Shown: piece after piece, positions 1-5,357 of the stretch
Position numbering within the stretch: the first letter of the stretch is position 1
Layout: every line of letters starts with the position of its first letter
Source of the DNA: Lentisphaeria bacterium UBA1829
Lineage (GTDB): Bacteria; Verrucomicrobiota; Lentisphaeria; Victivallales; UBA1829
DNA: 5,357 nt
Direction of reading: 5' to 3'
NCBI GenBank assembly: GCA_002338895.1
Contig: DDJH01000209.1
Location: forward strand, 1 to 5,357
Notes under the pieces: model-generated
What the model was told of the DNA's origin: nothing
Databases searched by the model: none
What the model saw: only the letters and a program-made list of their open reading frames with translations
Translations under genes and position numbers: made by a program

Positions 1-2
1 TT

Positions 3-1493
3 CCGGATCACATGGGAGCCAATCTCGGCAACTTCCTCGAAGAGTGCGGCAGACTCGGCGCATTCCAGTATGCCGACGTAATCTCCTTTCATCCGTACAG
101 CGCCCAGCTCGACGACTCCCCCATTCCCGCCGATCAGATGATTCAGACCGTTCATGACATCGTCCGCCGCTACCGGCCGGGCCTTCCCGTCTGGAACTCC
201 GAGCTCTACTTCATCCAGAATCGGAAGGGACTCGAAAAACCGACCGCCGAACAGGCCGAGTTTCCCGTCGGCAACCTGGTCCGCCGCTATCTGATCGACC
301 TCAGCGGAGGCGTTTCTCAAAGCATCAATGTCTGGACACCCCGCATTCTCGGACTCGATCTGCGTCCGGAATACAAATGGCCCGCCTACGCCGTATCCAC
401 GTTCATCCCGAACGAGTACGCGGCCGCGACCAATGCGTTCGCGCGCTTCCTGGAATGTGGAAAGGGCGTTCGGACCTTGAACTGGCTCCGGGGAATCAGC
501 GCCCGTCTTTACAAGGACCGGAACGGCGGTTCCGTTGTCGCCTGCTGGGCCGTGGAGGAGGGCGAGAAATTCACGCTCACTCTTCCCGAGGGCATCCGCG
601 CGTTCGATCTCTTCGGCAATCCGATTCCCGGTCCGCGCGTCTCCGTGGACAACAACCCCGTCTATCTCAAAGGACGCGCTCCCGCTTCCGGGTGGGAATC
701 CATCCCCGTGATCCCGAACCGCAGATATCTGGTGACCGGCGCCCGCTTCGATCTCTCCAGCGGGAAACCCTGCGTGAATGTGGAGATCCGAAACAACATG
801 GCGGAAGTGCTGACTCTCGAAGTCCGGATCCCCGGTGCGTCCAAACAGAAAATCTCCCTGAAACCCGGCACTGCCGACATCCTGCGTTTCCCCGTTTCCG
901 GTTTTGAACAAAAAGAGATCCCGGTCATTCTCTCCGACGGCGAGGAAATCCGGAGCGTCACGGTTCGACCGATCCCCATGTCCCGCTTCCTCCGTTCCGG
1001 TGAGGGCGCCCGGATCGGCGAACAGGCCGACTTCCGCGTCCGGACCACGAAGGATTTTCTGGAATTCTTTGTCCGCGTTCGCGATGGGAAACGCGGCGGA
1101 CGGATCAAAAACGCTCCCTGGACCGGAGACGGAATCGAAATTTTCCTCGATACCCGTCCGGATCAGAATCTCGCGCGAAAAGAGTATTCCGATTTCTGCT
1201 ATCGGCTGTTTCTGGTTCCGAAATCCGCAAACGGCCTGCCCATGGCCCTGACCGGAAGCCCGAATCTGGAGACAAAGGGAATTCTCTGGACCTTGAAGGA
1301 TTCCGGAACGGATTACGAGGCGACCGTCCGCATCCCGTGGAAAAATATCGGCCTGACCGCACCGGCCTCTCTCTCATTCGACATTGCTGTGGATAATTCC
1401 GACGGAGAGCGCCGTCATGCGCAGTCCGTCTGGGCCGGCGGTCCGGAGAACTGGCGCAACCGCTTCCTCTTCGGCCGACTGCTTGTTCCCTGA
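3..1493 (+). CDS. Glycoside hydrolase, TIM-barrel C-terminal part plus beta-sandwich and CBM9-like domain (5' partial)
   Basis: This is the C-terminal part of a probable retaining glycoside hydrolase of the clan GH-A type, acting on an unidentified polysaccharide or oligosaccharide. Residue numbers count from the Met codon at 12. The frame stays open to the window edge (Pro-Asp-His precede that Met) and no Shine-Dalgarno is visible, so the gene starts outside. DVISFHPYS (22-30) resembles a late barrel strand, and PVWNSELYF (59-67) resembles strand 7 with Glu64 as probable nucleophile; GVSQSINVW (100-108) would be strand 8. The acid/base Glu, expected on strand 4, would lie upstream. Residues about 160-240, with FDLFGNPI (198-205) and NPVYLKG (215-221), look like the beta-sandwich that often follows such barrels. 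Residues about 241-320 look Ig-like. Residues about 325-493, with LEFFVRVRD and WTGDGIEIFLDTRP (370-383), match CBM9/DOMON-like carbohydrate-binding domains. GH39-like is possible, but I cannot fix the family. Secretion cannot be judged without the N-terminus. It converges on secA and ends in TGA. Confidence 0.82.
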   Translation, partial: PDHMGANLGNFLEECGRLGAFQYADVISFHPYSAQLDDSPIPADQMIQTVHDIVRRYRPGLPVWNSELYFIQNRKGLEKPTAEQAEFPVGNLVRRYLIDLSGGVSQSINVWTPRILGLDLRPEYKWPAYAVSTFIPNEYAAATNAFARFLECGKGVRTLNWLRGISARLYKDRNGGSVVACWAVEEGEKFTLTLPEGIRAFDLFGNPIPGPRVSVDNNPVYLKGRAPASGWESIPVIPNRRYLVTGARFDLSSGKPCVNVEIRNNMAEVLTLEVRIPGASKQKISLKPGTADILRFPVSGFEQKEIPVILSDGEEIRSVTVRPIPMSRFLRSGEGARIGEQADFRVRTTKDFLEFFVRVRDGKRGGRIKNAPWTGDGIEIFLDTRPDQNLARKEYSDFCYRLFLVPKSANGLPMALTGSPNLETKGILWTLKDSGTDYEATVRIPWKNIGLTAPASLSFDIAVDNSDGERRHAQSVWAGGPENWRNRFLFGRLLVP

Positions 1494-1525
1494 TCTGTCC
1501 ATCTAGCCCGAAACCCCGAAACGAA

Positions 1526-1560
1526 AAGCCCCGCTCCGGAAATTTCCCGGAGCGGGGCTT
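1526..1560. terminator. Bidirectional intrinsic terminator between convergent genes
   Basis: A perfect 14-bp inverted repeat (1526-1539 pairs with 1547-1560) encloses the 7-base loop AAATTTC. The stem is very GC-rich. On the + strand it is followed by the T-rich run TTCTTTGTTT (1559-1568), which suits termination of the hydrolase transcript. On the - strand it is followed by TTTTCGTTTC (1527 down to 1518), which suits termination of the secA transcript. The hairpin starts 33 bases after the hydrolase stop and ends 30 bases before the secA stop codon, so it is placed to serve both. The T tracts are interrupted, so efficiency may differ between directions. Confidence 0.9.
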
Positions 1561-1589
1561 CTTTGTTTCTCAGCGTTCTGCCGCGGAGT

Positions 1590-4553
1590 TTAACGACCGC
1601 AGCAGTTCTTGTATTTCTTTCCGGAGCCGCAGGGACAGGGCTCGTTGCGTCCGATTTTCGGAGTCTCCCGGCGGAAGGAGATCTGGATGTCCGGAACTTC
1701 CTGATCCTGTTCCGGGTTCTCCGGATTGGCGGAAATATCCTCCACCGGTCCCTCTCCGCTCGCACTCAGCTGCTGCGGAATGCTGGAAAAGAGCTGTTCA
1801 AACGCCGCAAGGCTGGTCGCCGAACGGAACATGTTCACGAGAATTTCCTGATCGATCGCCTGGATGAGCTCGTCGAACATCTTGAACGCTTCCTGCTTGT
1901 ATTCCACCAGCGGATCCTTCTGCGCATAGGCGCGCAGGCCGATGCTGGAGCGCAGATGGTCCATCGCGCGGAGGTGATCCTGCCAGAGACGGTCGATCGC
2001 ATCCAGAATGATATGGCGCTCCAGCCATTTCAATCCTTCCGGATCTTCATAGGTCTCCTTGATCTTGTACATTTCCGTGATCCGGTCGGTGATCGCCTTC
2101 TGGATCGCGGCCGTATCGGGGGATTTGTCCTCCTTGAACACGAAGATTTCGTCGGTGAATCCGATCGGGAAGGTCGTGTTGAGCCAGCCGAGGAGATTCT
2201 CCCGGTTGATGGTCTCTTTCGAATCCGCATCGCAGAGGCTGATCGCAAGCTGGATCCGCCGCTCCACTTCCGCGTCGACCGTGTCGAAAATGAAGTCGCG
2301 CGACGTATCGTTCAGCAGAATCTCCTTCCGGATTCCGTAAATGACCTCACGCTGCTTGTTCATCACATCGTCGTATTCCAGCGTGCGTTTGCGGATCGAG
2401 AAGTAGTGCTGTTCCACTCTCCGCTGGGCCGTCTCAATGGATTTGTTCAGCCACGGATGCTGGAGCTCCTCGCCCTCTTCCAGACCGAACCGTTCCATGA
2501 TCTTGACAATCCGGTCGGACCCGAAGATCCGCATGAGATTGTCTTCCAGAGAGACATAGAACCGGGAAGCTCCCGGATCTCCCTGACGCGCACTGCGGCC
2601 CCGCAGCTGACGGTCGATTCGGCGGGAGTCGTGACGCGAACTGCCGATCACGTACAGTCCTCCGAGCTCCGCCACTCCCGGCGCCAGCTTGATGTCGGTT
2701 CCGCGGCCTGCCATGTTGGTCGCCACCGTGACCGCGTATTTCTCGCCCGCCCGCGCCACAATCTCCGATTCGCGCGCATGGTTCTTCGCGTTCAGAACAT
2801 TGTGGGGGATGTTGCGCATCTTCAGCATCCGGCTCAGAAGTTCGGAGTCTTCCACCGAAATCGTGCCGAGCAGAACCGGCTGTCCTTTCTTGTACCGCTC
2901 CTCCACATCCCGGAGAATCGCGTTGAACTTCTCGCGCTTCGTCTTGTAGACGCAGTCGTTGTAGTCCACGCGGCGGCAGGGACGGTTTGTCGGAATCACC
3001 ATCACATCCAGTTTGTAGATCTGATGGAACTCATTGGCTTCCGTCTCCGCCGTACCGGTCATGCCGGCGAGCTTTTCGTACATGCGGAAGTAGTTCTGAA
3101 TGGTGATGGTCGCAAAGGTCTGCGTCTCCTCCTCAATGGAGACGTTCTCCTTGGCTTCCAGCGCCTGATGGAGTCCTTCGCTGAACCGGCGCCCCGGAAG
3201 AATTCGGCCGGTGTGTTCGTCCACGATCAGCACCTTGCCGTCCTGCACCACGTAATGCACGTCCTTTTCGTAGAGGCAGTAGGCGCGAAGAAGCTGCGAA
3301 ATATCGTGAAGTTTTTCGCTCTTCAGAGCAAACTGCTCCTGAAAATCCTGCTTCTTCTTGATCTTGTCCGCTTCCGAAAGCGTCGGGTCCGCATCGATGT
3401 CGTGCAGCGATTCCAGCAGGTCGGGAAGCACAAACGCATTCGGGTCGTTCCCCGAAATCAGCACGCGTCCCTTCTCCGTCAGATCCGCCTCATGGTTGCG
3501 CTCCTCGATCGAGAAGAACAGCTCGCTCTGAATCTCCTGAAGAAGTCCGCGGTTCTGTTCGCTGCGCGCCATCAGCTCCGCCTTCTCCACCCGTTTCAGA
3601 ATCTCGGGATCTTCCAGAACGTGCATCAGTTTCTTGTGCTGGGGCATGCCCATCTTCACCTGGAGAAGTTTCGTGATCGCCTCTTCCTGCTGCTCCGCTG
3701 TGGAGTTCGGATTGTCCAGAATGGTCTTCGCCTCCTGCACCAGCCGGGCGCAGAGAAGGTTCTGACGGTTGTACAGGTCCGCAATCGCCGGCTTCAGAAC
3801 GTCAAACTGATGCGAGGAGTTCGCAACCGGGCCGGAAATGATCAGAGGGGTGCGGGCCTCGTCGATCAGAATGGAGTCGACTTCGTCGATGATGGCAAAA
3901 TAGTGATCGCGCTGGACCAGCTGTTCCTTGCTGGTTGCCATGCCCATGTCGCGCAGGTAGTCGAAACCGAATTCGCTGTTGGTTCCGTAGGTGATGTCGC
4001 ACGCGTACTGGGCGCGGCGCTCTTCCGGATTCATTTCGTTCTGGATGCACCCGACGGTCAGTCCAAGATATTTGTAGACAATTCCCATCCACTCCGAGTC
4101 GCGCCGGGCCAGATAGTCGTTGACTGTGACCAGCTGGCAGTTCCGGCCGGTCAGCGCATTCAGATAAAGCGGCATGGTCGCAACCAGCGTTTTTCCTTCG
4201 CCGGTGGCCATTTCCGCGATTTTCTTCTTATGCAGTGCAATTCCGCCGATCAGCTGAACATCGAAGGGGATCATGTCCCATGTGAGCTCGTGATCGCACA
4301 CCGTCGCGGTGGTTCCGCACAGACGGCGGCAGGCATTCTTCACCGTCGCAAATGCCTCGCAGAGAATGTCGTCCAGAGTCTCCCCCTTCGCCAGACGGTC
4401 CTTGAACTCCTGGGTCTTGGCCTTGAGCTGTTCCTCCGTCAGGCTCTGGTAGGAAACTTCCAGTTCGTTGATGCGTTTGACAAGGGGAGCCATCCGTTTC
4501 GCGTCGCGCGCCGATTTGCTCCCGAAGATCGCTTTCAGAATATTAGTGAGCAT
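1590..4553 (-). CDS. secA: Preprotein translocase ATPase SecA
   Basis: SecA is the cytoplasmic motor that binds SecYEG and uses ATP to push unfolded preproteins through the inner membrane. The 987-residue protein is complete. The first nucleotide-binding domain has FDVQLIGG (97-104), Walker A MATGEGKT (115-122), [10 protein letters not shown] (143-152) and Walker B IIDEVDS (221-227). The cross-linking domain (about 228-445) is enlarged by a charged, helix-like stretch. MTGTAET (498-504), [10 protein letters not shown] (612-621) and [16 protein letters not shown] (644-659) mark the second nucleotide-binding domain. Residues about 840-895, with [14 protein letters not shown] (855-868) and LRAYAQKDP (873-881), form the helical scaffold and two-helix finger region. 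An acidic linker (about 930-960) leads to a zinc-binding SEC-C tail (968-987) with Cys973, Cys975, Cys984 and Cys985. Escherichia coli SecA is 901 residues; most of the extra length is in the cross-linking domain. The start is 15 bases after the pyrE stop with only a weak Shine-Dalgarno (AAGAAAG or TGGA), but the [13 protein letters not shown] start fits the family. No internal break is seen. Confidence 0.99.
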   Translation of the reverse strand: MLTNILKAIFGSKSARDAKRMAPLVKRINELEVSYQSLTEEQLKAKTQEFKDRLAKGETLDDILCEAFATVKNACRRLCGTTATVCDHELTWDMIPFDVQLIGGIALHKKKIAEMATGEGKTLVATMPLYLNALTGRNCQLVTVNDYLARRDSEWMGIVYKYLGLTVGCIQNEMNPEERRAQYACDITYGTNSEFGFDYLRDMGMATSKEQLVQRDHYFAIIDEVDSILIDEARTPLIISGPVANSSHQFDVLKPAIADLYNRQNLLCARLVQEAKTILDNPNSTAEQQEEAITKLLQVKMGMPQHKKLMHVLEDPEILKRVEKAELMARSEQNRGLLQEIQSELFFSIEERNHEADLTEKGRVLISGNDPNAFVLPDLLESLHDIDADPTLSEADKIKKKQDFQEQFALKSEKLHDISQLLRAYCLYEKDVHYVVQDGKVLIVDEHTGRILPGRRFSEGLHQALEAKENVSIEEETQTFATITIQNYFRMYEKLAGMTGTAETEANEFHQIYKLDVMVIPTNRPCRRVDYNDCVYKTKREKFNAILRDVEERYKKGQPVLLGTISVEDSELLSRMLKMRNIPHNVLNAKNHARESEIVARAGEKYAVTVATNMAGRGTDIKLAPGVAELGGLYVIGSSRHDSRRIDRQLRGRSARQGDPGASRFYVSLEDNLMRIFGSDRIVKIMERFGLEEGEELQHPWLNKSIETAQRRVEQHYFSIRKRTLEYDDVMNKQREVIYGIRKEILLNDTSRDFIFDTVDAEVERRIQLAISLCDADSKETINRENLLGWLNTTFPIGFTDEIFVFKEDKSPDTAAIQKAITDRITEMYKIKETYEDPEGLKWLERHIILDAIDRLWQDHLRAMDHLRSSIGLRAYAQKDPLVEYKQEAFKMFDELIQAIDQEILVNMFRSATSLAAFEQLFSSIPQQLSASGEGPVEDISANPENPEQDQEVPDIQISFRRETPKIGRNEPCPCGSGKKYKNCCGR

Positions 4554-4568
4554 AGAATCCAGTCTTTC

Positions 4569-5183
4569 TTAAGCTTTGGAACCCGTGCCGGAGCCGGGCG
4601 TCGTAAGCGGAATGTTGTCGTGACAAAGCGGGCACTCCTCCGGCGGATACGTCGGAAGGTTGAGCTGAAGAAGACTGAACAGCGGCAATCCGAAATCCGC
4701 TTTCCCCCCGCTGCGGTCCGTAATGATCGCCACCGCAACCGGAGTTCCTCCGAGTTTCCGGACCAGCTCAATGGTCTGCCGCACCCGGCCGCCTTCGGTC
4801 ACCACATCCTCCGCGACAATTACGCGCTCGCCCGGACGGATCGCAAAACCCCGCTTCAGTACCAGCTCATCATTGACCTTGTCCGCAAAAATGGACTTGA
4901 GCTTCAGCGCCCGCGCAATCTCCTGTCCGACAAACAATCCTCCCACCGCCGGGGAGATCACCGTGTCCGCCTTGATTCCCTGCTCCGTCATGCGGCGGGC
5001 CAGCTCCGTGCAGAGTCTCTCCCCCCGCGCGGGATCCTCAAATACCAGCGCACACTGAAAAAAGCGGTTGCTGTGTTTCCCGCTCCGCAGTTTGAAATGA
5101 CCGGTGAGAAGTGCTCCGGCATCCTGAAGTTCCTTGACGATTTGATCCTGGGTCATAGCCATGGTTTCCTGAAATCCTTTCAT
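4569..5183 (-). CDS. pyrE: Orotate phosphoribosyltransferase
   Basis: PyrE joins orotate to PRPP to give orotidine 5'-monophosphate and pyrophosphate, the penultimate step of de novo UMP synthesis, in the cytoplasm. Counting from 5183, GALLTGHFKLRSGKHS (23-38) matches the N-terminal substrate-binding segment. The loop region is FADKVNDELVLKRGF (99-113). VIVAEDVVTEGG (121-132) is the PRPP-binding motif with the acidic ED pair; it has Glu-Gly-Gly-Arg where many homologues have Thr-Gly-x-Ser. TDRSGGKADFG (155-165) and the tail CPLC (184-187) with IPLTTPGS (191-198) match the Thermus/Clostridium-type PyrE. The ATG at 5183 overlaps the upstream stop as ATGA but has no Shine-Dalgarno. ATGs at 5162 and 5156 lie downstream of AGGA (5170-5167), and homologues typically begin 13 residues before the Gly-Ala-Leu-Leu, which points to 5156 (195 residues). 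I give the longest form (204 residues); the true start is uncertain. It is followed by secA after 15 bases, suggesting cotranscription. Confidence 0.96.
   Translation of the reverse strand: MKGFQETMAMTQDQIVKELQDAGALLTGHFKLRSGKHSNRFFQCALVFEDPARGERLCTELARRMTEQGIKADTVISPAVGGLFVGQEIARALKLKSIFADKVNDELVLKRGFAIRPGERVIVAEDVVTEGGRVRQTIELVRKLGGTPVAVAIITDRSGGKADFGLPLFSLLQLNLPTYPPEECPLCHDNIPLTTPGSGTGSKA
5167..5170 (-). promoter_or_regulatory. Candidate Shine-Dalgarno for an internal pyrE start
   Basis: AGGA on the - strand lies 4 bases before the ATG at 5162 and 10 bases before the ATG at 5156. A second purine run, AAAGGA (5180-5175), is 12 bases before the ATG at 5162. The ATG at 5183 has nothing comparable upstream. 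The site therefore favours an internal start of pyrE, with 5156 also agreeing with the usual N-terminal length of the family. Confidence 0.5.
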
Positions 5184-5357
5184 CTGAATGTATCGGAAGA
5201 CGCGGGTTCAATGCGGAGATGGAAATCCACCGTCTTGTCTCCCACGTTCAAAGTAATCATCGTATTGAGCCGGGTCAGAAGCAGAGCATACGGAATTTTC
5301 ACCTCGCCTCCCGGAACGGCCACTGCCACATTGCAGTCCCCCAGTATCGATTCCGCC
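5180..5357 (-). CDS. Unrecognised protein, C-terminal end (5' partial)
   Basis: On the - strand a frame runs open from the window edge (first full codon at 5356) to a TGA at 5182-5180, giving 58 residues. The start lies beyond the window. The peptide includes CNVAVAVPGGEVKIPYALLL, then RLNTMITLNVGDKTVDFHL, and ends SSDTFR. The alternating hydrophobic and polar pattern suggests a beta-rich domain; no cysteine or metal-binding motif, membrane span or known signature is seen. Third codon positions are mostly G or C, as in the neighbouring genes, and the stop overlaps the first pyrE ATG by 4 bases (ATGA), a usual operon junction. These two facts are why I call it real. I do not recognise the family and propose no function. 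Confidence 0.7.
   Translation of the reverse strand, partial: AESILGDCNVAVAVPGGEVKIPYALLLTRLNTMITLNVGDKTVDFHLRIEPASSDTFR

Noticed and set aside
12..14. ATG at position 12 as the true start of the hydrolase
   Set aside because: The frame is open upstream to the window edge, no Shine-Dalgarno is visible, and the protein would begin in the middle of a TIM barrel.
377..1377. Overlapping open frames on both strands inside the hydrolase gene (377-907 +, 662-1108 -, 904-1251 +, 1105-1377 -)
   Set aside because: Their translations are rich in Arg, Ser and Pro with no recognisable domain, typical of alternate frames of GC-rich genes, and the hydrolase frame explains the region.
1494..1589. Spacer hairpin as a riboswitch, attachment site or small RNA
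   Set aside because: A single perfect GC stem flanked by T-rich runs between two converging stop codons is fully explained as a bidirectional terminator.
1415..1765. Open frame on the - strand crossing the terminator and the secA 3' end
   Set aside because: It runs through the terminator hairpin and two real genes in another frame, and its product is Arg-rich with no known features.
2059..2949. Open frames antisense to secA (2059-2340 and 2689-2949 on +)
   Set aside because: They lie fully inside the unmistakable secA frame, lack a clear ribosome site, and look like shadow frames.
4723..5058. Open frame antisense to pyrE on the + strand
   Set aside because: It is the Ser/Thr/Arg-rich complement of a conserved pyrE frame with no sign of independent coding.

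Overview
The window looks like ordinary bacterial chromosome with two converging transcription units. It is moderately GC-rich, with many G/C-ending codons. The secA gene carries an enlarged preprotein cross-linking region and an EMATGEGKT Walker A. As I recall, both occur in Bacteroidetes and in the Planctomycetes-Verrucomicrobia-Lentisphaerae (PVC) group. Together with a multidomain glycoside hydrolase ending in a CBM9-like domain, this fits a carbohydrate-degrading gut bacterium of the PVC group, perhaps Lentisphaerota/Victivallis-like. The taxon is an inference, not something the sequence proves.

Positions 1-1493 (+ strand) hold the 3' part of a large glycoside hydrolase. The window enters inside its TIM barrel. 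The last barrel strands, with the probable nucleophile in a WNSE motif, are followed by a beta-sandwich, an Ig-like region and a C-terminal CBM9/DOMON-like domain. Positions 1494-1589 are a short convergent spacer with a strong 14-bp GC hairpin that is T-rich on both sides, most likely a shared bidirectional terminator.

Positions 1590-5357 (- strand) read as one operon: the end of an unrecognised gene (5180-5356), then pyrE (orotate phosphoribosyltransferase), then secA (preprotein translocase ATPase). The unknown gene and pyrE overlap by 4 bases (ATGA), and pyrE and secA are 15 bases apart. No promoter is visible; the operon promoter must lie beyond position 5357.

Functionally, secA (export motor) and pyrE (pyrimidine synthesis) are housekeeping genes, while the hydrolase belongs to polysaccharide catabolism and is independent of them. 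I found no mobile element, CRISPR array, RNA gene or convincing undescribed system. The points most worth a second look are the hydrolase's family and domain architecture, the enlarged SecA cross-linking domain, the start of pyrE, and the unrecognised gene upstream of pyrE.
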